Below, one piece after another: positions 1-5,570 of a stretch of DNA of 27,920 nt. Numbering within the stretch: position 1 is the first letter of the stretch; every line of letters begins with the position of its first letter. Source of the stretch: a virus. The notes under the pieces were generated by a model. It searched no databases and had not been told where the DNA came from. It was given only the letters and a program-made list of their open reading frames with translations. The position numbers and the translations under genes were made by a program. The DNA lies in the IMG/VR virus record IMGVR_UViG_3300027741_000215, positions 1-27,920 of that record; one strand, written 5' to 3'.

Positions 1-81
1 ACTACTGATGATATCGAAATTACTAGTTCTTTTGAATTCATGAGACATTCTATTAATACTATTCGTTCACTTTTCGTTTAA
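1..81 (+). CDS. C-terminal end of an unidentified upstream gene (partial)
   Basis: The frame beginning at base 1 is open for 26 codons and ends with TAA at 79-81, so this is probably the tail of a gene starting left of the window. The visible residues are a mix of acidic and hydrophobic amino acids ending in IRSLFV. No motif can be recognised in so short a piece. It lies just before a hairpin with a short T run (98-120), which would suit the end of a transcription unit. The reading frame itself is the only support. Confidence 0.45.
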   Translation, partial: TTDDIEITSSFEFMRHSINTIRSLFV

Positions 82-97
82 ATTGTAATACTTAGAT

Positions 98-120
98 ACA
101 CAGATTCAGTTCTGTGTTTT
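98..120 (+). terminator. Possible weak intrinsic terminator
   Basis: ACACAG (98-103) and CTGTGT (112-117) form a perfect 6-bp stem with an 8-nt loop, followed by TTT and then CTAGG. The stem is short and the T run modest. It could be a weak terminator for the upstream gene or simply a leader hairpin. Confidence 0.35.
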
Positions 121-131
121 CTAGGTAAGTT

Positions 132-167
132 TTTTGAATACTTTTTCAGTACAGAGAGTATTCAAAA
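132..167 (+). repeat. Perfect 10-bp inverted repeat in the leader before the 203 gene
   Basis: TTTTGAATAC (132-141) and GTATTCAAAA (158-167) are exact reverse complements around a 16-nt loop. There is no T run after it, so a terminator is unlikely. It could be an operator or an mRNA leader structure controlling the gene that starts near 203. Confidence 0.55.
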
Positions 168-195
168 GACTTAATTGTAAACTTTTTCAGTACAG
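140..195 (+). repeat. 15-bp direct repeat pair before the 203 gene
   Basis: ACTTTTTCAGTACAG occurs at 140-154 and again, identically, at 181-195. The first copy overlaps the loop of the 132-167 inverted repeat. The second runs into the AGGAG ribosome-binding site (194-198). The pair looks like a leader duplication or a double protein/RNA binding site. Confidence 0.6.
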
Positions 196-202
196 GAGAT
201 TG

Positions 203-463
203 ATGATGAATACTATTTTCTTCAGCAAACGTCACGAATTAAGAGAAAATTACTATATAATACCTTTTTCTTGCTCTGACTTGATGAATGTTAATACGGA
301 AGTATCATATCGTGACAGGTCGGAAAGTACACAAAAAGTAATACAATCTGTAACGGATCGTATTGCAAAAGCATTACTGAACAACGGTTACATTCTACAA
401 GGTGTAAACTTTAGTTCTATGTCGGTTTCAGCAATAATTGATACTAAAGTATCACAGCGGTAA
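203..463 (+). CDS. Hypothetical phage protein, 86 aa
   Basis: I do not recognise this family. The start is chosen because AGGAG at 194-198 sits just before tandem ATG codons at 203 and 206. The spacing actually favours 206 (7 nt). An upstream TTG at 134 in the same frame is inside the inverted repeat and has no ribosome-binding site. The protein is soluble and mixed in charge, with a central segment rich in Ser, Arg, Gln and Lys and a C-terminal part that looks like alternating beta strands (GYILQGVNF, MSVSAIIDT). A repeat-rich leader precedes it and a consensus promoter follows it (486-514), so it is probably its own small unit. Confidence 0.6.
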   Translation: MMNTIFFSKRHELRENYYIIPFSCSDLMNVNTEVSYRDRSESTQKVIQSVTDRIAKALLNNGYILQGVNFSSMSVSAIIDTKVSQR

Positions 464-485
464 ACTGGAGTACTTTGGTAGTAGG

Positions 486-514
486 TTGACAAGTAGGTAA
501 AATTCTGGTATAAT
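486..514 (+). promoter_or_regulatory. Consensus sigma70-type promoter
   Basis: TTGACA at 486-491 and TATAAT at 509-514 are both perfect, with a 17-bp spacer. It lies 28 bp before the ATG of the next small gene. Its spacer contains AGTAGGTAAAAT, closely matched by the promoter at 993-1021. Host RNA polymerase should recognise it without phage factors, as expected of an early promoter. Confidence 0.85.
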
Positions 515-541
515 TGTGTTTTTAATGATTGAGGTAGAATT

Positions 542-691
542 ATGACGAAAAACGAAACTATAGCACTCATTATTGAGTCTATTGTAAACGAAGGTTATAA
601 AGATGCAGATGCGTTTGTGACCTATGTTACTATGATTCTTCCTATGATGAGTACGGAAGAGTTACAAGCCGAGTTGGCGTGTTTGGAGTAA
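542..691 (+). CDS. Hypothetical small early protein, 49 aa
   Basis: A 49-codon gene directly downstream of the promoter at 486-514. Its leader GAGGTAGAATT (531-541) is of the recurring type used across the first 7 kb and sets the ATG at 542. The product is acidic and probably helical, with a Met-rich central stretch (VTMILPMMST) and an acidic C-terminus (EELQAELACLE). Such small acidic proteins are typical of phage early regions that reprogram the host. I see no family motif, and the function is unknown. Confidence 0.65.
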   Translation: MTKNETIALIIESIVNEGYKDADAFVTYVTMILPMMSTEELQAELACLE

Positions 692-697
692 TACGAA

Positions 698-937
698 ATG
701 ATGAATTTTCTTGAGCAAATGAATACTTTTAACTACCTTGAGCGTTATCGTTCTCCGGGTAATAATTCCTTCTACAAAGGCGTGCCGGTTTCATATCGGA
801 ACTTAGTACTGAAGTATTACAAAACCCGTGGGTTCAAAGTAAAACTTAGGTATCGTGGTCCTCGTACACATGGTACACAATCGTATTGCGTCCTTCAGGA
901 TGCTACTACTTTTGCAGTATATGTGCGTACATGGTAA
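698..937 (+). CDS. Hypothetical small basic protein, 79 aa
   Basis: It begins 6 nt after the previous stop with tandem ATGs (698, 701), no strong ribosome-binding site, and is probably translated by coupling. The protein is basic and aromatic, with many Tyr, Arg and Lys (for example LVLKYYKTRGFKVKLRYRG), and ends in a predicted beta segment. The basic, aromatic make-up would allow nucleic-acid or protein binding, but that is only inference. No family is recognised. It is followed by a 9-bp inverted repeat and the next promoter. Confidence 0.6.
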   Translation: MMNFLEQMNTFNYLERYRSPGNNSFYKGVPVSYRNLVLKYYKTRGFKVKLRYRGPRTHGTQSYCVLQDATTFAVYVRTW

Positions 938-951
938 TCAGTAGGTAAACT

Positions 952-982
952 TTAGTTCTCCAGGCAAGTAAGTGAGAACTAA
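952..982 (+). repeat. Perfect 9-bp inverted repeat upstream of an early promoter
   Basis: TTAGTTCTC (952-960) and GAGAACTAA (974-982) are perfect complements with a 13-nt loop. No T run follows, so it is a poor intrinsic terminator. It ends 10 bp before the -35 of the promoter at 993 and could be a binding site or an mRNA 3' end-protecting hairpin. Confidence 0.5.
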
Positions 983-992
983 GGTGTACAGG

Positions 993-1021
993 TTGACAAG
1001 TCAGGTAAAATCTGATAGAAT
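993..1021 (+). promoter_or_regulatory. Sigma70-type promoter driving the small-gene cluster
   Basis: TTGACA at 993-998 and TAGAAT at 1016-1021, spaced 17 bp. The -35 and first half of the spacer are nearly the same as the promoter at 486-514 (both read GGTTGACAAGT, then AGGTAAAAT after a 1-nt indel), which suggests a duplicated regulatory block. It precedes the ATG at 1050 by 28 bp and probably drives a long run of tightly packed genes. Confidence 0.8.
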
Positions 1022-1049
1022 GGTATCTTTAAATCAGTGAGGTAAAAGA

Positions 1050-1304
1050 ATGAGAAACGAAGCGATAATTGAAATGGTTGATGAATTGTTGGATATTGAT
1101 GGTCCTGTGATGATTGGTAATTTGACATTCTACAAGTCCGACATTGTGCGCCGTCTTGATCCTGTTGCATATCGTGAGATTTGCTTGGATATTGTAAATT
1201 CTCAAATTGAGGATTTACAGTATGACTTGGAACATTCGGATGACGAGGACGAGATTGAAGCAATAAAAGAAAGCATTGCTGAGTTGGAAGATTTTTCGGT
1301 TTAA
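1050..1304 (+). CDS. Small acidic paralogue A, 84 aa
   Basis: First gene after the 993 promoter, with the stereotyped leader GAGGTAAAA at 1039-1047. It is clearly homologous to the next gene (1315-1578). Shared blocks are an N-terminal helix (EMVDELLD / EMINEMID), MIGNLTF or VIGNLTF, the segment SDIVR followed by DP.AYR, a central IEDL.YDL and a C-terminal IAELEDF. The protein is strongly acidic in its second half. No known fold or function is recognised. The conserved D/E-rich helices would suit a protein-binding or DNA-mimic role, but that is speculation. Confidence 0.75.
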   Translation: MRNEAIIEMVDELLDIDGPVMIGNLTFYKSDIVRRLDPVAYREICLDIVNSQIEDLQYDLEHSDDEDEIEAIKESIAELEDFSV

Positions 1305-1314
1305 GAGGTAAAAA

Positions 1315-1578
1315 ATGCAGCGAAATGACATTCTTGAGATGATTAATGAAATGATTGATTGTGACGGTGACATTGTTATTGGTAACTTAACATTTTCACG
1401 TTCCGACATTGTGCGTAAATGCGATCCTACTGCTTACCGCATAATGGTCAATGAAATCATTGATTCTCATATTGAGGATTTGGAATATGACTTGCAGCGC
1501 ATGGATCCTGAATTCGATTCGGAAGATATGGAATTCGTGCGTGAGCGTATTGCTGAGTTGGAAGATTTTTACGTTTAA
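1315..1578 (+). CDS. Small acidic paralogue B, 87 aa
   Basis: Tandem duplicate of the 1050-1304 gene, starting 10 nt after its stop behind GAGGTAAAAA (1305-1314). IGNLTFSRSDIVRKCDP and IAELEDFYV line up with the first copy. The middle differs, with a Met-rich acidic insertion (MDPEFDSEDMEF). Conservation of the blocks across clearly diverged copies suggests that both are under selection. Function unknown. Confidence 0.75.
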   Translation: MQRNDILEMINEMIDCDGDIVIGNLTFSRSDIVRKCDPTAYRIMVNEIIDSHIEDLEYDLQRMDPEFDSEDMEFVRERIAELEDFYV

Positions 1579-1588
1579 GGGGTAAATT

Positions 1589-1855
1589 ATGGAAATGCAA
1601 AAACCGTTGATTGACCGTGTCATTACTCAAATTGAGTTGGATATGCGTGGTTATGATTTGACCGCTTTGGAAGAATTGCTGAAAAGTGTGCCAGAGCAGG
1701 TATTGGAATCTTATCTGCCTGAGGTAGATTTTGAAAATCTGGATATTGAAATTGACGATATTTCACACTTAAATGAAAATGACATTTTCATTGATGAAAA
1801 TGACGGTCAACCTGACGAAGCGCAGGAATGGCACGATTTTGATCCAGATTGTTAA
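1589..1855 (+). CDS. Hypothetical acidic protein, 88 aa
   Basis: The leader GGGGTAAATT (1579-1588) sets the ATG at 1589. The N-terminal half is a plausible helical region (LIDRVITQIELDMRGYDL). The C-terminal 45 residues are extremely acidic (many Asp, Glu, Asn), giving a strongly negative protein. It may be a distant relative of the two preceding genes by size and charge, but I cannot align them convincingly. Highly acidic small phage proteins can act as DNA mimics or inhibitors; there is no direct evidence of that here. Confidence 0.7.
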   Translation: MEMQKPLIDRVITQIELDMRGYDLTALEELLKSVPEQVLESYLPEVDFENLDIEIDDISHLNENDIFIDENDGQPDEAQEWHDFDPDC

Positions 1856-1866
1856 GAGGTAAGATT

Positions 1867-2100
1867 ATGGGATGGAATAAAGACGGAAACACAATCAAGG
1901 CGGTTTATATTGACCGACCAGTCACTGGCGTGGTGTTAAATTCACGGGTCAAATATGGCGGTCAGGTACAATATCAGGTAAAATTAGATGAACCAGTCTA
2001 TTTGCCTTGGTCAGGTGGCGAACCACGGGATATTGTGTTGGTTGATGACGGTGACGTTATTGCTGATTTTGGTATTATGATTGATTTGGAGTCTGTATGA
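1867..2100 (+). CDS. Hypothetical beta-rich protein, 77 aa
   Basis: GAGGTAAGATT (1856-1866) fixes the start at 1867; an in-frame upstream ATG at 1849 lies inside the previous gene. The sequence is rich in Val, Gly and Tyr with alternating hydrophobic residues (VTGVVLNSRVKYGGQVQYQV), suggesting a small beta-barrel (SH3- or OB-like). This is a fold guess from composition only. It overlaps the next gene by ATGA. Confidence 0.65.
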   Translation: MGWNKDGNTIKAVYIDRPVTGVVLNSRVKYGGQVQYQVKLDEPVYLPWSGGEPRDIVLVDDGDVIADFGIMIDLESV

Positions 2101-2219
2101 GTGAATTTTTTGTTGAACATGAGAATGGTTGCGATTTAATCGAGGCGCCTAACTTGGAAACGGCATATGAAATTGCTAATGAGTTAGGTTTGGTTGTTTA
2201 CCACATTAATGAGGCGTAA
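2097..2219 (+). CDS. Hypothetical very small protein, 40 aa
   Basis: ATG at 2097 overlaps the previous stop in the arrangement ATGA, and the frame runs to TAA at 2217-2219. The product is acidic, with the segments SEFFVEHENGCDLIEAP and ANELGLVVYHINEA. Translational coupling, and the gap it fills between two supported genes, are the main evidence. No family recognised. Confidence 0.55.
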   Translation: MSEFFVEHENGCDLIEAPNLETAYEIANELGLVVYHINEA

Positions 2220-2220
2220 G

Positions 2221-2451
2221 ATGAATCAGGTAAAACATAACGGTGAATATTATGGTATGTTCACCGATGCAGGTAATGCTGCTGTGAATAGCATCGTGCA
2301 AGGTGCCATTTCCAATGATTTGGCGTGGTTAGAGGTTTATCAGTGTTTGGTCAATTTGGCAGATAATCCAGATTTTGCCGAAGCGTTGGATACTGTGGTG
2401 CGTGAGTTGGTCTATGATGCAGTTGGTTGTACAGGAGATTTTTATGTTTGA
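2221..2451 (+). CDS. Hypothetical helical protein, 76 aa
   Basis: Starts one base after the previous stop. GAGG at 2211-2214, inside the end of the preceding gene, serves as the ribosome-binding site. An in-frame ATG at 2194 lies inside that gene and is less likely. The sequence is probably all-helical and acidic (NAAVNSIVQGAISNDLAWLEVY). No motif recognised. It overlaps the next gene by 8 nt. Confidence 0.65.
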   Translation: MNQVKHNGEYYGMFTDAGNAAVNSIVQGAISNDLAWLEVYQCLVNLADNPDFAEALDTVVRELVYDAVGCTGDFYV

Positions 2452-2644
2452 CCGTGAAATGGCAATTCAGGAATTGGTTGATAATGACTTTGACACCGTG
2501 ATGAATTCTGATTATGGTGTGGAATTATTGAGGTCCATATTAGATTCAGGTTTCAAAGGTTATCGTGCCATGACCGATGAAGAATTAATTATGGAATTAG
2601 AACAGCGTGACATTTCGTCCAATTTTGGTAATGATGATTATTGA
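2444..2644 (+). CDS. Hypothetical acidic protein, 66 aa
   Basis: The start at 2444 is preceded by CAGGAG (2431-2436) inside the 3' end of the upstream gene. An earlier in-frame ATG would overlap that gene by over 70 nt. The product is acidic and helical (MAIQELVDNDFDTVM; TDEELIMELEQRD) and ends in GNDDY. No family recognised. Confidence 0.6.
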   Translation: MFDREMAIQELVDNDFDTVMNSDYGVELLRSILDSGFKGYRAMTDEELIMELEQRDISSNFGNDDY

Positions 2645-2652
2645 GGTAAAAT

Positions 2653-2874
2653 ATGAAGGTAAAATTGCCGTTTGATTGTGTGATATATGATACCGAACCA
2701 GCAGAGGTAAAAAATCCATTCTCTGGTGAAGGTGTAGTATTGACACCTGAAGCGATTGCCGTTTATGACACAATTAAAGGTTGTGAAATGATTGGTGATT
2801 ATAAGATGATGGAAAAGGGTTTGCGTTGGTTCCGCCAATACTTTCCTGCTGAATATATGATTTTATTGGATTGA
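2653..2874 (+). CDS. Hypothetical protein, 73 aa
   Basis: The stereotyped leader GAGGTAAAAT (2643-2652) sets the ATG at 2653. The sequence contains PFSGEGVVLTPEAIAVYDTIKG and a C-terminal aromatic segment with WFRQYFPAEYM. The PFSG.....L.PEA.A.YD.I.G pattern is, as I recall it, common in small conserved proteins of T4-like cyanophages. Function unknown. Confidence 0.65.
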   Translation: MKVKLPFDCVIYDTEPAEVKNPFSGEGVVLTPEAIAVYDTIKGCEMIGDYKMMEKGLRWFRQYFPAEYMILLD

Positions 2875-2876
2875 TT

Positions 2877-3011
2877 ATGAATTTTATTCTTGGTGTTATT
2901 TTCGGCATTGTCGTGTCAACCATTGGGTTTTCAGGTATTGCTAAGATGTTGGATGCTGGTGTTCACACCACAAAAACAGTTGTTCAAAAAATTGAGGTAG
3001 ATAAGAATTGA
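2877..3011 (+). CDS. Small single-pass membrane protein, 44 aa
   Basis: ATG at 2877, two bases after the previous stop. Residues 1-20 form a hydrophobic helix (MNFILGVIFGIVVSTIGFSG) followed by an amphipathic, charged tail. This is a probable inner-membrane peptide with its N-terminus in the membrane. Its stop overlaps the TTG start of the next gene (TTGA). Function unknown. Confidence 0.55.
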   Translation: MNFILGVIFGIVVSTIGFSGIAKMLDAGVHTTKTVVQKIEVDKN

Positions 3012-3223
3012 AGAAAATCCGTGTAATCTGTAATGGTGTCAGTTTCTACACCAGCAAGAAAGCAATTCGGGAACGCCGTGTAGGTGACTTTGCTTTGCAA
3101 AATGATGCGTTATCGTATGCACTAGAGCAAATGGGCACCAATCAAGGTATCGGTACCACAGTGCGGTACTATGACCATAAGATGAAGCAGGAAGTTTTTA
3201 ATATTCAATTAAGTGAGGTATAA
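3008..3223 (+). CDS. Hypothetical basic protein with TTG start, 71 aa
   Basis: The start is TTG at 3008, supported by GAGGTAG at 2995-3001 and overlap with the upstream stop; no ATG gives a comparable position. The product is basic at the N-terminus (MKKIRVICNGVSFYTSKK), then helical (DALSYALEQMG), with a C-terminal strand TTVRYYDHK. Possibly a small alpha/beta nucleic-acid-binding protein; no family recognised. Confidence 0.6.
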   Translation: MKKIRVICNGVSFYTSKKAIRERRVGDFALQNDALSYALEQMGTNQGIGTTVRYYDHKMKQEVFNIQLSEV

Positions 3224-3224
3224 T

Positions 3225-3758
3225 ATGGAATTTAATTCAGGTAAACCGACCAAGTCGGCAATGTATTATGTCGACCGTGGTATGCAAGGTAAATATTATC
3301 GTTATTACAATACAGAGACTGATACTTGGTCGCTGTGTGGTTCAGACTTTGCAGAAGCAGTCGCTAACATGGATAAACCTTCTCCTGAAGCGGTTGGTTT
3401 CTTTCCTTGGGTGGGTCCTATGACTGGTCCTAATTTCAAAGGTCAGGTAGTCACTGTGAGCACCGATGAAGGTAACGAAAAAGTGGTAGATGGTAAGACC
3501 AAAAAAGTCAAACCTGTGCCAGTTAAAAAGAAACCTGCAAAGGCGGCAGTTGGTAAATTATCACCAGTGCCAAAATCTACAGGCAAGGCAGTACATCCAG
3601 ATGGTACAGTATTCTATCGGGAAGACCGTCAGAAGTGGGTTGCTGTCGTAGGTGGTAAACAAGAAGCGGCACGTCCTACTGCTGAGGCGTGTTTGAATTT
3701 CTTGACTAAAAAATATGGTATCGCAGGAACAGTTACAGTAAAGGTGTTGAATGACTAA
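3225..3758 (+). CDS. Two-domain hypothetical protein with a Lys/Pro linker, 177 aa
   Basis: GAGGTATAAT (3215-3224) precedes the ATG. Residues about 1-65 form an aromatic domain (AMYYVDRGMQGKYYRYY, then PEAVGFFPWVGPMTGP). A low-complexity linker rich in Lys, Pro and Val follows at about residues 85-120 (KKVKPVPVKKKPAK). The last 55 residues form a small domain (HPDGTVFYREDRQKWVA, then ARPTAEACLNFLTKKYG) that resembles the AP2/integrase-N-type DNA-contacting modules with an F..D...W.A pattern. A DNA-binding role fits the basic linker and this C-terminal module, but is inference. Confidence 0.65.
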   Translation: MEFNSGKPTKSAMYYVDRGMQGKYYRYYNTETDTWSLCGSDFAEAVANMDKPSPEAVGFFPWVGPMTGPNFKGQVVTVSTDEGNEKVVDGKTKKVKPVPVKKKPAKAAVGKLSPVPKSTGKAVHPDGTVFYREDRQKWVAVVGGKQEAARPTAEACLNFLTKKYGIAGTVTVKVLND

Positions 3759-3948
3759 TTCAGAGTTGAGAGAAAAACTGGAACAAGCACAAGCGTTGCT
3801 TGCTGATGTATATCATTGGGCAGAAATGCCTATGTCAAATGGATTACAAGTGTCTCCATTGAAAACAAATGCCGAAATTGCAAGCCAAATGAGTTGTGCT
3901 GATTCGTGTATTATTGACGCTTTGAGTGAATTAGAGGATATGGAGTAA
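3751..3948 (+). CDS. Hypothetical helical protein, 65 aa
   Basis: ATG at 3751 overlaps the previous gene by 8 nt. The N-terminal part is a good coiled-coil candidate (SELREKLEQAQALLADVYHW). The C-terminal half is acidic with paired cysteines (SCADSCIIDALSELED). Probably a small oligomeric or protein-binding factor. No family recognised. Confidence 0.6.
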   Translation: MTNSELREKLEQAQALLADVYHWAEMPMSNGLQVSPLKTNAEIASQMSCADSCIIDALSELEDME

Positions 3949-3951
3949 ATC

Positions 3952-4341
3952 ATGGGTTTAGATATGTACGCTTGGCGTGTGAAGGCAGAAGATGCCATTG
4001 GTGATTTTGAGATTGCTCGTAACGAAGAAAATTCTGCTAAAGTGGAAGAATTGGCATATTGGCGTAAGCATCACGACCTACATGGTTGGATGGAACGCCT
4101 GTATCGGTTAAAAGGCGGCACCAAAGAATCCTTTAACTGTGTGCCTGTTCAGTTGTCTATGGCTGACCTCAATGCGTTAGAAAATGATGTATTGAATAAC
4201 CTACTGCCTGAGACACAGGGGTTTTTCTTTGGTACCAATCCACCTGATGAATACACTATGAAACAGGATATGGAATTTATTGCAAATGCCAAATTGGCCA
4301 TTGCAGCTGGTGATGCCGTTTACTACGATTCATGGTGGTAA
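3952..4341 (+). CDS. Conserved phage protein of the MGLDMY type, 129 aa
   Basis: The N-terminus MGLDMYAW, followed by an ELAYWRKH.DLHGWME segment, is a familiar signature of a widespread phage/bacterial family of about 110-130 residues that public records sometimes label, wrongly I believe, phosphoglycerate kinase. Middle and C-terminal landmarks are FNCVPVQLSMADLNALE, GFFFGT and the Asp/Trp-rich end YYDSWW. The biochemical role is unknown. It closes the first gene run; a promoter and inverted repeat follow. Confidence 0.75.
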   Translation: MGLDMYAWRVKAEDAIGDFEIARNEENSAKVEELAYWRKHHDLHGWMERLYRLKGGTKESFNCVPVQLSMADLNALENDVLNNLLPETQGFFFGTNPPDEYTMKQDMEFIANAKLAIAAGDAVYYDSWW

Positions 4342-4354
4342 TAGTAAACATCGC

Positions 4355-4383
4355 TTGCCAAGGCACCGATATTATTGTAGAAT
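4355..4383 (+). promoter_or_regulatory. Sigma70-type promoter with TTGCCA -35
   Basis: TTGCCA (4355-4360), 17-bp spacer, TAGAAT (4378-4383). It sits in one of the few real gaps in the window, 44 bp before the next ATG. The same TTGCCA -35 is seen at 5796 and 9330, so it may mark a second promoter class. Confidence 0.75.
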
Positions 4384-4390
4384 GTCGGTG
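4364..4390 (+). repeat. Operator-like inverted repeat straddling the -10
   Basis: CACCGA (4364-4369) and TCGGTG (4385-4390) are perfect complements 15 nt apart; adding a bulge extends the match to GG and CC on the outside. The -10 hexamer lies inside the loop, so a repressor bound here, or a hairpin at the RNA start, could control the promoter. Confidence 0.5.
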
Positions 4391-4426
4391 TCCCCCCATG
4401 AGTTACACTATTAATAAGGATTATAA

Positions 4427-4531
4427 ATGAAAACCAAAACCAATGTACCAAATGAATGGTGTACCTTTGACCTGTATATGTTGATTAACCAAATGTGGTT
4501 TGATAGAGTTGTTGTTACTAAGGGCAAGTAA
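4427..4531 (+). CDS. Hypothetical very small protein, 34 aa
   Basis: First frame after the 4355 promoter, with AAGGA (4415-4419) before ATG 4427. The product has a short basic/hydrophilic start (MKTKTNVPNEW) and a hydrophobic, aromatic middle (CTFDLYMLINQMWFDRVVV). It overlaps the next start by one base (TAATG). Function unknown. Confidence 0.5.
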   Translation: MKTKTNVPNEWCTFDLYMLINQMWFDRVVVTKGK

Positions 4532-4686
4532 TGGGAAAAATGAAAGATTTATACATGGAAGTCCATGACCTCTACCGTGAAGGCATGACACCTGTAGATA
4601 TTGCTACCAAGTTGAATATTCCACTTGATATGGTTTTTGGTGCATTGAATATGCAGACACCAGCAGAGGATGGTAAATTATCATGA
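4531..4686 (+). CDS. Small helix-turn-helix-like protein, 51 aa
   Basis: ATG at 4531 is coupled to the previous stop. The core (DLYREGMTPVDIATKLNIP, then LDMVFGALN) has the helix-turn-helix look of a sigma-region-4 or resolvase-like motif: an acidic first helix, a turn, and a recognition-type helix preceded by IATKLNI. It is clearly similar to the 45-residue protein at 8922-9059, which has EIATKLRIDPEIVRIAM. Possibly a tiny DNA-binding transcription modulator; the function is inferred from fold only. Confidence 0.6.
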   Translation: MGKMKDLYMEVHDLYREGMTPVDIATKLNIPLDMVFGALNMQTPAEDGKLS

Positions 4687-4922
4687 TAAATGAACGAATT
4701 AAACAACTTGCTATACAGGCTGGATATTTACCTGATAATTTTGGTATTGGCCACTGGGATATGCCAGAATGTAAAAAGTTTGCCGAATTGATTATTGGTG
4801 AATGTATTGATATTGTACAGAATTTATCTCCTGGTTATGATGACTATCGTAACCAAATTGAAGATGCGTTCCGTAGAGATTGTGTAGAAGAAATCAAACA
4901 TAAGTTTGGAGTAGAAGAATGA
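4683..4922 (+). CDS. Conserved small phage protein, IKQLA family copy 1, 79 aa
   Basis: ATGA overlap with the previous gene. The N-terminus NERIKQLAIQAG and the segment KKFAELIIGECIDIV match a small family that I recall as common in T4-like phages. Shorter copies are at 5235-5429 and 5433-5570. The C-terminal helix EEIKHKFGVEE resembles the end of the 5235 copy. The proteins are likely all-helical. Function unknown. Confidence 0.7.
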   Translation: MINERIKQLAIQAGYLPDNFGIGHWDMPECKKFAELIIGECIDIVQNLSPGYDDYRNQIEDAFRRDCVEEIKHKFGVEE

Positions 4923-5023
4923 CAGTAGAAGTGGTTCAGGCGATTGGTTTATTCATTGTAGTGCCAATCTGTATTGTGGTGTTCTTTGTGAGCATGATGT
5001 ATTTTACAATTAGGAAAATGTGA
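4919..5023 (+). CDS. Small single-pass membrane protein, 34 aa
   Basis: ATG 4919 overlaps the preceding TGA (ATGA). Residues 5-30 are almost wholly hydrophobic (VVQAIGLFIVVPICIVVFF), followed by a short basic tail (TIRKM), so it is probably anchored in the inner membrane with the C-terminus in the cytoplasm. No family recognised. Confidence 0.55.
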   Translation: MTVEVVQAIGLFIVVPICIVVFFVSMMYFTIRKM

Positions 5024-5238
5024 TGAACGAAAATGATGAAGAAGAATTTGATATTGTGGTTGATGTATTACAAAAGCAGATTGCTGTATTTGAAAAGATG
5101 AACAAAGAAAGCAACCAAGTGGCCATGAATATGGGTTGGGGTGGTATTGGCATTATGGATGAAATTCGTTATGAACAAATATGGCAAATGAAGAAGGCAA
5201 TTAAAATATGGAAACTGTTGAAGGATGAATTGGCATGA
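5023..5238 (+). CDS. Hypothetical acidic/helical protein, 71 aa
   Basis: ATG 5023 overlaps the previous stop (TGATG). It has a very acidic start (MNENDEEEFDIVVDVLQKQ), then a helical stretch with a Gly-rich turn (NMGWGGIGIMDEIRYEQIW) and a basic C-terminal helix. The Met/Gly-Trp-Gly segment is distinctive, but I do not recognise the family. Confidence 0.6.
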   Translation: MNENDEEEFDIVVDVLQKQIAVFEKMNKESNQVAMNMGWGGIGIMDEIRYEQIWQMKKAIKIWKLLKDELA

Positions 5239-5429
5239 ATGAACATATTAAGAAACTTGCTGAACAGGCCACAGTTTGGCAAGACGCCAATCATGGATAT
5301 ATCTTTGACAAAGAAAAGTTCGCCGATTCGATTGTATGGGAATGTATGAAAATCTGTGAAGATGTTATGAAAAAAGATAACTCCGCACTTGCCTGTTGGA
5401 GTGAAATCAAAAGAACATTTCGGAGTTGA
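5235..5429 (+). CDS. IKQLA family copy 2, 64 aa
   Basis: ATGA overlap with the upstream gene. NEHIKKLAEQAT and EKFADSIVWECMKICEDV align with NERIKQLAIQAG and KKFAELIIGECIDIV of the 4683 gene, so this is a tandem paralogue with the spacer between blocks shortened. Function unknown. Confidence 0.65.
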   Translation: MNEHIKKLAEQATVWQDANHGYIFDKEKFADSIVWECMKICEDVMKKDNSALACWSEIKRTFRS

Positions 5430-5432
5430 AGA

Positions 5433-5570
5433 ATGAATGATGAATTGAAAGCATTGGCAATGGCAGCCGGCGCACCAGAAGAATTATTGGAAGAATTGTG
5501 GTTCTCCATATTTTGTAAACAGTTTGCACACCTGATTATTGAAGAAGTGGAAAATACCTTAAATGCGTAA
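5433..5570 (+). CDS. IKQLA family copy 3, 45 aa
   Basis: ATG 5433 follows the preceding stop by 3 nt. NDELKALAMAAG and KQFAHLIIEEVENTL keep the spacing of the two earlier family members but lack their C-terminal tail. It overlaps the next gene by 8 nt. Its small size makes the assignment depend on this similarity. Confidence 0.55.
   Translation: MNDELKALAMAAGAPEELLEELWFSIFCKQFAHLIIEEVENTLNA

Noticed and set aside
134-202. TTG start at 134 extending the first complete gene by 23 codons
   Set aside because: No ribosome-binding site, and it would start inside a perfect inverted repeat; AGGAG at 194-198 supports 203/206.
2375-2443. Longer start for the 2444 gene
   Set aside because: It would overlap the upstream gene by over 70 nt, and CAGGAG lies just before 2444.
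1305-3224. Repeated GAGGTAAAA units as a possible CRISPR-like array
   Set aside because: The copies are spaced by whole genes of different length and always lie right before start codons; they are ribosome-binding leaders.
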